A program made the position numbers and the translations under genes. From Rhizobium indicum (GTDB lineage Bacteria; Pseudomonadota; Alphaproteobacteria; Rhizobiales; Rhizobiaceae), in contig NZ_CP054024.1 in assembly GCF_005862305.2 (NCBI RefSeq), positions 248,001 through 312,000 of the forward strand: 64,000 bases of DNA, written 5' to 3'. Below are positions 34,203 through 43,778 of the stretch, piece after piece. The notes beneath the pieces were generated by a model. The model was not told the origin of the DNA, ran no database searches, and saw nothing but the letters and a program-made list of their open reading frames with translations. The stretch's first letter is position 1; the number at the start of each line of letters is the position of its first letter.

Positions 34203-35588
34203 ATGCGGATCGTCGTTCGCAACAGTCCAGCGCATCCACTTGCCGACCTGTCCGACCGAGAGGCAACCGCGTTGCGTGCCTGGTATGGCAACGCTGCATC
34301 CAAGGAAGATGAGGCTATTGCGCTTTCGGTCATCAAACGCTCCAAAGTGATGGACGGCTGGATTGAATGCGATTGCCTCGCCGCTGGCTTGCAGCCTTTG
34401 CTCGCACCGATCCAACAGGAGCGTACATTTACGCTGCGACGACTGACCCCGAAGGAGGCGGACCCGCACCGGCATGAAGAGCGTCCAAACCATGCGCAAA
34501 CGTGCCCGTTCCATGTAGACAAGGACGCTGCTCCCGCGCTGTTCGATCGTCGCTATCAGATCCGCCCGCTGCCAAAACCCAAGCGCAGCTATATCGACGC
34601 CCTTCCGGCCATCCCCAACCGTCTTGCTGATCTCTCGGACGATGATCCCACCCGATCGAGGGAACGAAACGACCGTCCTTCCAGACTTGGCGGCATCCTG
34701 TGGCGGATGCTGGACAGGGCGGGTACAAACGTCATACCCCCACTGCAGGACCATCCCGAATTTGCGCTGGGAGGTCAGCTCTCGAGGATGCGTTCCGCCG
34801 CGAGGGAGCTCAGGGTGCTGCGGACCTGGACACTGAACGCACTGCTGTCGACATGGGGTGCGGATTACTGGGACCCGGCCAGCCGTTGGCAGCGGTTGCT
34901 CTGGACCTCTCGTCCGGACTGGCCGGAGAACCTTCGACGAACCGGCTTTATGTTGGTGTTTTCGAAAAGCGTTTCGGCGCAGACGATCATGCCGGCATCG
35001 TCCTCACGCAACATCGATGTGCTCGGCAAGGTCCGCCAGCCATTGCGGGGCGATCCCGCGCTGAGGGGTCCGTTCCTGACTTTGCTGAACGTCGATTTTC
35101 AGGAGGATGACGAAGGCCCTGTGCGGGCGATCCAGGCCTATGCGCAGCCTGTTTATAATGGCGACACGCTCTTTCCGGTCGAATCGGGATTCGAAAGAGA
35201 CGTTTCGCATCTGCTGTTCTGGCTACAGCAAGCTCTCTTCGACGCCGCGCCGGATCTTCGCATCAAGATCATCAAGCCGCTATTCGCATTGGACACTCCC
35301 ATTGGTGTGTGCAGGCCGGACTTCATATTGGAGGCGTCGTATCGACGATCCCCGCCCGTGAACCTCATCGTCGAAGCATTTGGGATGGAGACCGACGAAT
35401 ACCGAGAGGCGAAGGAAAGGACTCTGCCTCGCATGAAGCATCTCGGGCCGATCTTTGGCATTTTTCCCAAGGACCTCGCGGAGGCGAAGGCCGCAGACAC
35501 CGCCAAGCGGCTACAAGACTGGGTGATCGATCAAGTTCGTCAGGCCAGAAATACCCCGCCAACATCCGATGACGACATCCTGACCTGA
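34203..35588 (+). CDS. Large protein of unknown function with a nuclease-like C-terminal pattern
   Basis: A 461-residue soluble protein. The N terminus (to about 100; ..WIECDCL.., ..CPFHVD..) has Cys/His pairs that may bind metal. The C-terminal third reads GVCRPDFILEASYRRSPPVN followed by LIVEAFGMETDEYREAKERT, a D-x(n)-E-x arrangement reminiscent of PD-(D/E)XK folds but without the Lys. Resembles DUF1173-type plasmid proteins only weakly. No clear function. Confidence 0.6.
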   Translation: MRIVVRNSPAHPLADLSDREATALRAWYGNAASKEDEAIALSVIKRSKVMDGWIECDCLAAGLQPLLAPIQQERTFTLRRLTPKEADPHRHEERPNHAQTCPFHVDKDAAPALFDRRYQIRPLPKPKRSYIDALPAIPNRLADLSDDDPTRSRERNDRPSRLGGILWRMLDRAGTNVIPPLQDHPEFALGGQLSRMRSAARELRVLRTWTLNALLSTWGADYWDPASRWQRLLWTSRPDWPENLRRTGFMLVFSKSVSAQTIMPASSSRNIDVLGKVRQPLRGDPALRGPFLTLLNVDFQEDDEGPVRAIQAYAQPVYNGDTLFPVESGFERDVSHLLFWLQQALFDAAPDLRIKIIKPLFALDTPIGVCRPDFILEASYRRSPPVNLIVEAFGMETDEYREAKERTLPRMKHLGPIFGIFPKDLAEAKAADTAKRLQDWVIDQVRQARNTPPTSDDDILT

Positions 35589-35591
35589 AGA

Positions 35592-35963
35592 TCAATTGTG
35601 GTCGCCAATTTTCCGCAGCGTTTGATTGGCCTTCACCGGACAGCGCTCAGCTCGACTCTCGCGGCATCGAGGAGCGCCTATTGGATGATCACCAGTACCT
35701 CGGGTGGGCAAGTTCCGAACATGCGCGAGACGAGGTCGTCGGCCAGTTCTGTGATCGTGGGCGTCAGCCTCACCGGCCGACTTGTCGATCGCATCCTCAC
35801 CATCGCCCTCTGGGCCAACCTCGGCTCGGTTCGCTTGCCTTTCCATCTCGCGCTCCTTCACCATCAGCCAAAAGCCGGCGTCAGCCTTGGCGGCAGCAAC
35901 AATTCGTTCGAGATGACCACTTTCTGAAATATCGCGGTATAAGATATGTCGGATCTCACCCAT
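35592..35963 (-). CDS. Small charged protein downstream of the coupling protein
   Basis: A 123-residue protein starting at 35963 with AGGGAGAA upstream. It begins MGEIRHILYRDISESGHLER; the middle is rich in Asp, Glu, Arg and His and probably disordered. It is 59 bp after the coupling-protein stop, likely the last gene of the conjugation operon, and ends three bases from the convergent gene at 35588. No family is recognised. Confidence 0.5.
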   Translation of the reverse strand: MGEIRHILYRDISESGHLERIVAAAKADAGFWLMVKEREMERQANRAEVGPEGDGEDAIDKSAGEADAHDHRTGRRPRLAHVRNLPTRGTGDHPIGAPRCRESRAERCPVKANQTLRKIGDHN

Positions 35964-36022
35964 GTATCGTTCTCCCTGCAAGATGGGGACGCAGTGTTGC
36001 GTCGTTGCGGGCGACGTCGCAT

Positions 36023-38746
36023 CTACTCAGAATGCGCCTCGGTCCCAGATTGCTCCCGATCCTCGCCCAGCGGATCCCGCGCCAAGCTAGCGAACTGGCG
36101 CAGGTAGGCGTTCGAACTGCCCTCGGTGAGCCGATCCGACAGGCTCTCTATCAAGAGCTCGACATCCGCGTTGAGCAAGACCGGCTCAAGTGCATTCCCT
36201 TCGGCCTGCTGGAAGATCACGTCGTTCAACGCGGTAAGATCTGCCCCGAATACTTCTCTGACCTCCTGCCGCTGAAGAACAGACGCCACCGACCGAGGAT
36301 CGATTTGCTTGGGTGGACCATTGGCCGGTTTGGCTCGAACGCTCCGATGTGCCGGTGAGCCCGAATAGACATTGCGGCTGAGCTTCTCCTCGTCGATATC
36401 GAGACCGATGTCACTCTCGCGAGCGGCTCCAGGCGTTTTGGGCATGCCGCGCTTTCGTTGCCCGCTCGCCGGATCCCCCTTTCGCTTGTCTCCCGACTGC
36501 TTCTTCTTTTCCGCCTGTACCTCCTCCTCCGCCACGCCGGCCTCGCGTGTCTCGTCGAGATCCAGGCGATGACGCAGCTCATCGAGCGAGGAAATGTAGA
36601 CGTGGCGGACAGCATCCTTGACGACGAAGCGCACGGCATCGATGTCAGTGCCTGTCGAGGCCGGGGCCGCCGCAGCGGACTTACTATCGGCGATTGTCCA
36701 TTCAGCCGGCTCCATGCAAGGTCTTTTCACCGGCTTGAACTTTCGCACTTTCGAAAACATCCGCTCACCGCCGGAATCAAGCTTCATGATGCGCATCAGC
36801 GGCATTCCGGTGACCTGCAGGATCGCCTCTTCCGGCTTCATCAACATCAGCGTGTTGACAGGAAGGAGATCGACCGAGACCGGCACCTTCGAGATCGACC
36901 GCTGCCTTCGGCCGTGACGATGGGAGTAAGACGATTGCTCGACCCACTCCGTCGTCTTGCCGGCGGCCATCGAGACTGCGGTCGCATCTTCCTGGTTCTG
37001 AAAATTCATGAACAGCTTGATCGTCGAAGCGCCCATCAGGATCTTCTGGCCGGAGCGCTGATACAGCCTTTCAAGCTGCGCGCCATCCTGAAGGATAAAG
37101 ACGAAACGCACGCCATTCTTGCGGATCAGCGGGGCGAGCGTCAGCACGGTGTCGATCCGACCACCGTTGCCGAATTCGTCGAGCATCATCAGGACTTCGT
37201 GCTCACCGTTGCGCAATGGCCCCATCTGCACAAGCTTGTCAGCCATCTGCTGGATAAACATCGAGATCAGCCGCTCGTAGATCTGCATGGCGTTCCAGTC
37301 CGCCTGGATATAGATGACGAGCTTACGCTTTCTGATAGTGTCGATCGGGATGGTGGTGATCGAGGTCAACGCTTCCACCAGCGGGTTCTGCAGAAAGTTG
37401 AGCTTGGCGACGATCTCCGCCGCGATCCCCTCCCCGAGCTTTTCATGGCGGCCGGCGAATTTGGTCAGCTGCATACGGGTCTGGTCGGAGAGAACCGACT
37501 CGTAGTTCTCCAGTAGCTGGATGATCGCCTTGCGCTCGTCGGACATCGAGTTGAGGATGCGGTAGAGTTCGCTGAGCGACTTGCGGGTGTCAGGGCATTC
37601 GAGCACGAAGCCGAGCATCGCCGTCAACAGGATCCTGGCGCTTTCCTCCCAGAAGTCGGAGGAATCCGATCGCAGCCGTTCTGGCAACAGCATCTGCGTC
37701 AACTTCTGCAGGTCGGTGATCCGCTGGTTCGGCTCGTCACTGATCAGGTCGAGGGGATTGTAGCCGTCGGTGAACTTCGAGCCGGGCGCCAGCAGGAAAA
37801 CCTCATATCCCTTGTCTTTCAGGTAACCGGAGGTTTCCTCGAACAGCTCGCCGCTCATGTCGAGGACGACCTGCGATCCCTGAAAGCTCATCATTGTCGG
37901 AATGACGAAGGCGCGCGACTTGCCCTGCCCCGGCGAACCGATCACCATCACATGCTGGTCGCCGTCATTGCGCAAAAGCAAACCCTGTTTCAGTCCGAGA
38001 ACGATGCCGTGCTTGTCGCGCAGCCGAAAATCGGCTGCGTCCTTCAAGGTGGCGAGGCGTGCCTTTCCCATGATCATCCGCTGACGTTTCTGGATTGCCG
38101 CGCCGATCGGAAATCCGACGATGGCACCGGCGGCAGCGAGACCTGCGAGCGCGGCGAGCAACGTCTGCCGGGAGGGTTTTTGATAGGCGCCGGCTGCATC
38201 GATTGCGCCGAAAGGCGCCTGATACATCGCGGCCAGATGTTTGCCATAGTAGCTGGCAATCTCGGCATGCTCGCCGGCCCTGGTGGCAACCATATAGAAG
38301 GCCACGCCGTAGACGATGACACCGGCATAGGCGGCGGTGAAGATGAGAGCCGTATGAGCAATCAGACTGAACATCGACCGGACATGCAGGAGATAGAGGA
38401 TCTTGCGCGATAGCGCCCTGCCACCTTTCAGCATCCAAAGGCAAGCCAAGAAAAACAGGAGCGGCGAGGCAAGGACGAAGGCCAGCAGCGAAAGCCCGAC
38501 CGTGTTGCGCACATGGATGATGGACCAGGTATAGTGGATCGCATCGACGAACCGCACCTGTGCGACGTAGTCGAAGTAGGACGAAGACCCGAACGAGGTG
38601 ATGTAGGCGTCGTAGATCAGCGTGAACAAGGCGAGCCACAGGAGAACGACGCCGAGCAGTGCCACCGGCAAGGTGAACAACGATGCCCGCTGCAGGCCCG
38701 TCCATTTCGGGCGGTCACTCTCTGTGTGCGTGGATACGCTTGCCAT
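36023..38746 (-). CDS. TraG/VirD4-family coupling protein of the conjugation system
   Basis: A 907-residue inner-membrane ATPase. The start at 38746 (MASVSTHTESDRPKWTGLQR) overlaps the VirB11-like stop by 32 bases. Several N-terminal membrane segments are present (LALFTLIYDAYITSF, LLAFVLASPLLFFLACLWML). Walker A is GSPGQGKSRAFVIP and Walker B VLMMLDEFGNGG. After the ATPase core a charged C-terminal extension of about 250 residues (..EEEVQAEKKKQSGDKRKGDP..) makes it longer than VirD4 (about 660). It is quite different from the VirD4 at 13.9 kb. Confidence 0.9.
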   Translation of the reverse strand: MASVSTHTESDRPKWTGLQRASLFTLPVALLGVVLLWLALFTLIYDAYITSFGSSSYFDYVAQVRFVDAIHYTWSIIHVRNTVGLSLLAFVLASPLLFFLACLWMLKGGRALSRKILYLLHVRSMFSLIAHTALIFTAAYAGVIVYGVAFYMVATRAGEHAEIASYYGKHLAAMYQAPFGAIDAAGAYQKPSRQTLLAALAGLAAAGAIVGFPIGAAIQKRQRMIMGKARLATLKDAADFRLRDKHGIVLGLKQGLLLRNDGDQHVMVIGSPGQGKSRAFVIPTMMSFQGSQVVLDMSGELFEETSGYLKDKGYEVFLLAPGSKFTDGYNPLDLISDEPNQRITDLQKLTQMLLPERLRSDSSDFWEESARILLTAMLGFVLECPDTRKSLSELYRILNSMSDERKAIIQLLENYESVLSDQTRMQLTKFAGRHEKLGEGIAAEIVAKLNFLQNPLVEALTSITTIPIDTIRKRKLVIYIQADWNAMQIYERLISMFIQQMADKLVQMGPLRNGEHEVLMMLDEFGNGGRIDTVLTLAPLIRKNGVRFVFILQDGAQLERLYQRSGQKILMGASTIKLFMNFQNQEDATAVSMAAGKTTEWVEQSSYSHRHGRRQRSISKVPVSVDLLPVNTLMLMKPEEAILQVTGMPLMRIMKLDSGGERMFSKVRKFKPVKRPCMEPAEWTIADSKSAAAAPASTGTDIDAVRFVVKDAVRHVYISSLDELRHRLDLDETREAGVAEEEVQAEKKKQSGDKRKGDPASGQRKRGMPKTPGAARESDIGLDIDEEKLSRNVYSGSPAHRSVRAKPANGPPKQIDPRSVASVLQRQEVREVFGADLTALNDVIFQQAEGNALEPVLLNADVELLIESLSDRLTEGSSNAYLRQFASLARDPLGEDREQSGTEAHSE

Positions 38747-39764
38747 TTTCGTCCACCTCATCGGCAAAGTAGATCTCGCTGACGCCTCGACCGCCGGCGG
38801 CATCGCTCTTCTTCAACTGGACCACGATCGGGATGATCGAGCGGATGTATCGAATGATGTCGTCGCGCTCCATGCGCACGTTGCTGTTGAGCACCAGCGT
38901 CGACAGCCGGTTGAACGCGTGGTGCGGTGAGTTTGCGTGGATGGTCGACATCGAACCTGGATGCCCTGTATTGATGGCGTTCAAAAAGTCGAAGGCCTCG
39001 TCGCCGCGCAACTCGCCCATGAAGATCCGGTCCGGTCTGAGACGGAGCGCAGTGGCCAGCAGATCCCCCATCGTCACCCTCGCCTCGCCCTGGCCACCCT
39101 TCGAGACCAGCAGCGACACGACGTTCTCTTGGCATGGCTCAAGCTCGGCAGTGTCCTGCATGAGGATGAAGCGCTCGTGGTTCGGAATGGCGGTGAGCAT
39201 CGTATTCAGAAACGTGGTCTTGCCGGTGGAGGTGCCGCCCGAAATCAGCATGCTCCGGTGATTGATCGCTGCGAGTTCCAGGAAGGCGCGAACCTCGCCG
39301 GCCCGCAGCAGGCGCGACAGCTCGAAATCGATGTCGTCGATGTAATCGTCGCCGGTCACCTTGGTGAAGCGAAACGCGCCAGCCTTCTCATAGTCGTTCA
39401 AATCGAAACGACGGATAAACTGCTTGCGGATGGAGAAGGCGTGGCCGGTCGCCGAGGTCGGGTTCAGCACGAACTGCACGCGTTCGCCATTGACCAGCGT
39501 CGCCGACAGCAGCGGATGTTGGGCGTTGACGGTTTGCTTGGTGAACGAGGCGGCGCGCGAGGCCATATGGCGGATTGATTCCTGGTCGAGGCCGTCGACT
39601 TGCTGCCTCACCATGCTGAGCTGGCCGATGCGCTCCAGCCAGATCTCATTGCTGCGCTGGCAGGAGATCTCGATGACACCGGGATCGTCGAGGAACGGCC
39701 GGATCGGCTCGATCGCCTCCGACAGAAAATGCTGTTCGGCAGAAATCGACGGGCGCGCGTTCAT
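38715..39764 (-). CDS. VirB11-like traffic ATPase, conjugation system
   Basis: A 349-residue hexameric ATPase. Walker A is SGGTSTGKTTFLNT, an Asp box ILMQDTAELEP, Walker B RIFMGELRGDEAFD and His box GSMSTIHANS are all in place. Only moderate similarity to the VirB11 at 10.5 kb, so the two systems are not recent duplicates. Overlaps the VirB10-like stop by four bases and the coupling-protein start by 32. Confidence 0.93.
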   Translation of the reverse strand: MNARPSISAEQHFLSEAIEPIRPFLDDPGVIEISCQRSNEIWLERIGQLSMVRQQVDGLDQESIRHMASRAASFTKQTVNAQHPLLSATLVNGERVQFVLNPTSATGHAFSIRKQFIRRFDLNDYEKAGAFRFTKVTGDDYIDDIDFELSRLLRAGEVRAFLELAAINHRSMLISGGTSTGKTTFLNTMLTAIPNHERFILMQDTAELEPCQENVVSLLVSKGGQGEARVTMGDLLATALRLRPDRIFMGELRGDEAFDFLNAINTGHPGSMSTIHANSPHHAFNRLSTLVLNSNVRMERDDIIRYIRSIIPIVVQLKKSDAAGGRGVSEIYFADEVDENGKRIHAHRE

Positions 39765-41098
39765 TTGCCGAGCCTCTTTCTGCGCAAGCGCTCGAATTCT
39801 TCGCGCACCGGGTCCGCATAAAGCCCGGCGAAGTCGAGGTCGCGCGTTACGAACACGTTGATGTCGGACCCCTGAGGAATGTGGATCGTCGGCCGAATAT
39901 TGCGGCTATCCTGGAAGGCTTCTGTCCCCAGCTGCTGGATGCCGGACGCAATGGTCTCGGCTGCGATTTCGCGGGCACGATCCTGCGACGTTTCGCCATT
40001 GTCCTGGGGGATACTGGTCACAGTTCCATCCGCATTGACGATGGTGATATCGCGATCCTGCTTCTGGCCAAGCTGGGCGATGTATTGGGTGGCGCCACCG
40101 ATCAGCGTCATCATCGCCGGCGGTCCGAATCGCTCCCAATATTTTCGGTCGACGACACCCGTCATGCCCGAGCGCCCAAGCCGATCGGTGCCATAGGAGC
40201 CGAGCTGCACCGAAACACCATCTCCGCGGATCATCCGCGTCCAGACGATCAGGATCCGCTCCTGTCCCCGCTCGACGCCGGATTTATAATCGCCAATCAG
40301 GGACGATCCGGCCGGTATAAGGATGCGACGACCATCGAACGAATAGACATCGTCGCGCACAATCCCCTTCACCATGCCGGCGAGGTCTGAATTGATCGCC
40401 GTCTCCAGCGTTCCGCGGATCATCGTGCCCTGCGGGATCCAGGCGTCCGTGCGGCGGTTGTCGGTTGCGACTGAAACTTCGACACCCTGCCCGCCCATCG
40501 CCTTCAGGAAAGCACGATCACTGTCGACCGCGCCGCCGCCGTTTGACGCTGCCGCCGTTTGCGCCGCCGAGGGATCGCTGGCGCCGAACAGTCCCGAACC
40601 CGTGGCGCCGGTCGAAGCCTGCGCTGCGCCGTTCCTCTGATCCGATTGGTCGAACACCATGGAGGAAGAGCGAACACGCTCCAGCAGCTTGGCTTGCCGC
40701 GCGAGCTCGATGCAGCGGGGATTGTCCGGGCTCTTGCCTCTGGTGCAGTCGACCTCAGCCGGTGGTAGAACCGGTGCAGCCGCCGGAACGACGGGCGCTG
40801 GCGGGGGCGGAGGGGGCGGCGGCGGTGCTTCCGGAACGACCACCGTCGGCAGCGGCGGCGGGGCCGGGGCTCTGAAACCCTCATTCCTCGGCGTCTGGAC
40901 CGGACGGAACTCTTCACGCGGTGTCGTGTCGATCGCCGGCTGCCGCTCGCCACCGGCAAGGAGAAAGTAAAGGACGACGCCTATGCCGGCGATGGCCGCG
41001 ATAACCGCGATCGGCCGCATGAGACCCACACCGCTCCGCCGGACCGGGCCGCCGATTTCGTTGTCGGTGTCGAGCGAATGATAGTTTGGATCCGACAT
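39761..41098 (-). CDS. VirB10-like core protein, conjugation system
   Basis: A 445-residue protein; the start at 41098 (MSDPNYHSLDTDNEIGGPVR) is preferred to a long upstream frame that overlaps virB9-like. One membrane helix (MRPIAVIAAIAGIGVVLYFL) is followed by a Pro-rich spacer with a run of nine prolines, then the TrbI/VirB10 domain (TMIRGTLETAINSDLAGMVK, LGRSGMTGVVDRKYWERFGP). Longer than the VirB10 at 9.4 kb (368), mainly in the spacer. Spans inner membrane to outer-membrane core. Confidence 0.93.
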   Translation of the reverse strand: MSDPNYHSLDTDNEIGGPVRRSGVGLMRPIAVIAAIAGIGVVLYFLLAGGERQPAIDTTPREEFRPVQTPRNEGFRAPAPPPLPTVVVPEAPPPPPPPPPAPVVPAAAPVLPPAEVDCTRGKSPDNPRCIELARQAKLLERVRSSSMVFDQSDQRNGAAQASTGATGSGLFGASDPSAAQTAAASNGGGAVDSDRAFLKAMGGQGVEVSVATDNRRTDAWIPQGTMIRGTLETAINSDLAGMVKGIVRDDVYSFDGRRILIPAGSSLIGDYKSGVERGQERILIVWTRMIRGDGVSVQLGSYGTDRLGRSGMTGVVDRKYWERFGPPAMMTLIGGATQYIAQLGQKQDRDITIVNADGTVTSIPQDNGETSQDRAREIAAETIASGIQQLGTEAFQDSRNIRPTIHIPQGSDINVFVTRDLDFAGLYADPVREEFERLRRKRLGK

Positions 41099-41109
41099 GG
41101 CGCGCGTTC

Positions 41110-41937
41110 CTAATGTTGAGCTTGTTGCGGGGAACCGCCGGCACCAATCCGCTTTGGCGCAACCGCACCTTCGATCGGCGCCGGAATATCGGCGGGAACA
41201 GTTCGAAGATTGAACAGGCAGGTCTCGTCTTCGGTGCCATAGCGCAGCGACCACTGCCGCGAGACGGTGTCGATGACGATATAATCGGCCTCGCGGCGGT
41301 AGTTCACGAGGCTCTCGCGCCGCTTCCGGTCGACGATGAAGATCGCCGGAATGTCGCCGGTGAACTTCATGAAGGTCTTCAATCCGTCGTCGAACACCCA
41401 GAGCGGCTTTGCCGCATCGCTTCCCTTGAAGCCATAGTCGTAGTTGACCTTGTCGCGCCGGATGTTCTTGAGGTTCGGGTTGCGCTCAGCGTCCTGAGCC
41501 TGCTTCCAGAGTTCTGCCGTTCCTTTCAGCCCAGCATCTTCCGGGTAAGTGAACTGCAGCTTGAAGGTTTGGTTCTGGATCACCTTGCTATCGTTGACGC
41601 GCAGATCGAAAGAATAGGTCCGTTTGGTAGTGACGACGGACAGATTGGTCGCCGCGTCCTTCTCCATCGGCTTCAAGGTCAGGGAACGTCGGTCGGCTGA
41701 GGTCAGGATCTGCCAGGAGACGGTGTCGCCCGCAACGACCTGGGTGATCTCCTCGTCAGCGCCGAAGAGGATCGTCGTCACCATCCCGTAGGTGCCGGTC
41801 ACCAGGAAGACCTGCTCGGCCGAATAGGGAAGCGAGCGAACCCGAGGATCGAGCCTTCCCGGACGTGCGACCAGTTCGGCATGGCCGACCGTGGTCCCCA
41901 GCAGTAGGAATGAAAGCGCCGCCATCCGTTTTATCAT
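41110..41937 (-). CDS. VirB9-like core protein, conjugation system, with Cys240
   Basis: A 275-residue exported protein with a signal peptide to ..GTTVGHA. The VirB9 start RLDPRVRSLPYSAEQVFLVT and C-terminal beta domain are present. The block ETCLFN near the end places Cys240 where Ti VirB9 has the Cys that bonds to VirB7, unlike the VirB9 at 8.5 kb. Overlaps the VirB8-like gene by four bases. Confidence 0.92.
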   Translation of the reverse strand: MIKRMAALSFLLLGTTVGHAELVARPGRLDPRVRSLPYSAEQVFLVTGTYGMVTTILFGADEEITQVVAGDTVSWQILTSADRRSLTLKPMEKDAATNLSVVTTKRTYSFDLRVNDSKVIQNQTFKLQFTYPEDAGLKGTAELWKQAQDAERNPNLKNIRRDKVNYDYGFKGSDAAKPLWVFDDGLKTFMKFTGDIPAIFIVDRKRRESLVNYRREADYIVIDTVSRQWSLRYGTEDETCLFNLRTVPADIPAPIEGAVAPKRIGAGGSPQQAQH

Positions 41938-42668
41938 TGGGCCGGCCCCGACGGCATGGTTTCCGGGACCCTTGCATATTCGGTGACGACAAAGCCCAAC
42001 GGATTGTACAAACGAACCCGGTTACTGGCGGGAAGATTGATCTGCCGGTAGCGCACCGTAGCAGACCAGCGATTGATGACGTCGCCACCACGCTGGCGCT
42101 CCCGTGTCTCAAATCGGACGGCCATGGTCGAGGCATTGAGAGGATTGACCGACAAGATTTCCGGCCGAATGTCGCCGGTGGCACCCAGCGTCTTCACCGG
42201 CCCTCGAGGATTGCTCGGGTTCATCCACGCCTCATACTCCTTGAAGGCGTCCGAGTTCGGTTCCGACCAGAGCGCGATCATGTCGAAGTTGTCCGAGAGA
42301 TAGCGGGGATCGTAGGTCTCGCGGCGGATGACGTAGTTGCCGACGAATGAAGCGCGAACGGCCTGGATATCCGAGACGCTCGATCGATCCTTGTCGAGCG
42401 TGGTCACCGTCTCCATGTAGCCGGTATTCTTGTCCACGATCAGGGGCACGACCTCGGTGCGGACAAGCGGAAAGAGTTGCGCCACGGAAAACGAGAGTAT
42501 CCCGGCGATAGCCCAGCCGGCCACCGCGAATGAAAGCAGGATGAGACCGATCAAGGTCCGAAGCGAGCGGTTCTTCTCGCCCCAGGACAGGTGCCGATTA
42601 TAGATTTCCTGTGGCCCGGGGACATGGTCGGTCGGCGCAGGTGTTATCCGTCTTCTGAACAATTCCAA
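41934..42668 (-). CDS. VirB8-like assembly factor, conjugation system
   Basis: A 244-residue bitopic protein. A cytoplasmic N terminus is followed by one helix (TLIGLILLSFAVAGWAIAGI) and the periplasmic VirB8 domain (VRASFVGNYVIRRETYDPRY, INRWSATVRYRQINLPASNR). The stop overlaps the VirB9-like start. It lies 28 bp after the VirB6-like stop with no room for a virB7 gene between, unlike the Ti-type operon. Confidence 0.92.
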   Translation of the reverse strand: MELFRRRITPAPTDHVPGPQEIYNRHLSWGEKNRSLRTLIGLILLSFAVAGWAIAGILSFSVAQLFPLVRTEVVPLIVDKNTGYMETVTTLDKDRSSVSDIQAVRASFVGNYVIRRETYDPRYLSDNFDMIALWSEPNSDAFKEYEAWMNPSNPRGPVKTLGATGDIRPEILSVNPLNASTMAVRFETRERQRGGDVINRWSATVRYRQINLPASNRVRLYNPLGFVVTEYARVPETMPSGPAQ

Positions 42669-42696
42669 GTGTTACCCTCGAATATCGGTGTCTCGT

Positions 42697-43770
42697 TCAC
42701 TCGCTGTTGCGGCGGCGATTGGTGAGCATCCGGCCGAGCGTCCCGACGCCGGCCACACTGCCACGGCCGGCAAGTGCCGCCGCCGTAACGGCGCCTCTCG
42801 GACCACTCAGCATGCCAAGGGCGACGGCCGCCGCCTGCCCCGTCCTCGAGTTGCCGGATGCAAGTGTTGTGCGCGCGGCGCTGTGACCGGTATCGACACC
42901 GCCTCCGCCCGGCACGCCCGATATCGCGGTGCCGTAGGAAAAGGTTCTGGCAAAGTCGGGAACCTGGAAAATGAAATAGGAGATCAGCGCCAGGTAAAGC
43001 ACCATGGCGAGCACGATCGCCAAGGCGTTTTCCTTGGTCGCCATGTCGCCGTTGATGGTGTCCATCATGCCAATCAGAAAGCCGAACGACAGACCTGCCA
43101 TGATATAGGTGAAGAGCAGCATGAACATTCCATATGCGATGCCCCTCACCCACGCGTCGAAGACAAATCGCGCGATGCCGAAAAAGTAGCAGAGGATCGC
43201 GATCGGGCCGATCGCCAGCATGACGGCGGTGATCATCTTGGCAAACAGCGTCACACCGGTGAGGATCAGCAGCATCGGCAGCAGCCCAAAAACCAGCACG
43301 ATGAACACGACCACGGCGCCGGTGACATTGGGTAGCCAGCCGGATTCATAGGAATTGAAGAGCTGCATGGCGAAGTCGTAGACCTTGCGCGCCATCGAGG
43401 CGACTTGGCTGGCAAGATCGGACCCAGCCGACTGCCCGCCCATTGCCGAGGAAATAGCCGAGCCGATATCCTGTGGCGAGGACAATACGAACTGGCCGAT
43501 ATTGTCGTAGAAAGTGGCCCAGGACATGATCAGTGCATAGGCGAGCGCGATCTTGAAGGCCGTAACCGCCATTTCCTGCAGGGATACGCTCGACAGTCCG
43601 AGTGCACCCCAGAGGAAGTAGAGGATCAGGAAGATCGCCAGGATGGCTGAGACAAGATTGCTATTTTCGGCAAACAGGCCCCACGCCCGTTCAAGGGAGG
43701 CTTCGTTGATCTTGTCGAAATATCGGAGCGCGTCGCCATAGAAATTGATCGCGTAGCTGACTGGATCCAT
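42697..43770 (-). CDS. VirB6-like polytopic protein, conjugation system
   Basis: A 357-residue inner-membrane protein starting at 43770 (MDPVSYAINFYGDALRYFDK). Five or more hydrophobic segments (LVSAILAIFLILYFLWGALG, VVFIVLVFGLLPMLLILTGV, AIGPIAILCYFFG) and a Gly/Ser-rich C-terminal tail. VirB6/TrbL family; forms part of the inner-membrane channel. Eight bases after the lipoprotein stop. Confidence 0.88.
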   Translation of the reverse strand: MDPVSYAINFYGDALRYFDKINEASLERAWGLFAENSNLVSAILAIFLILYFLWGALGLSSVSLQEMAVTAFKIALAYALIMSWATFYDNIGQFVLSSPQDIGSAISSAMGGQSAGSDLASQVASMARKVYDFAMQLFNSYESGWLPNVTGAVVVFIVLVFGLLPMLLILTGVTLFAKMITAVMLAIGPIAILCYFFGIARFVFDAWVRGIAYGMFMLLFTYIMAGLSFGFLIGMMDTINGDMATKENALAIVLAMVLYLALISYFIFQVPDFARTFSYGTAISGVPGGGGVDTGHSAARTTLASGNSRTGQAAAVALGMLSGPRGAVTAAALAGRGSVAGVGTLGRMLTNRRRNSE

Positions 43771-43778
43771 CTCGCATC

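Noticed and set aside
35931..35946. Another half-copy of the GTATAA dyad operator
   Set aside because: It lies inside the coding sequence of the 123-residue gene (encoding HILYRDI) and has only one half.
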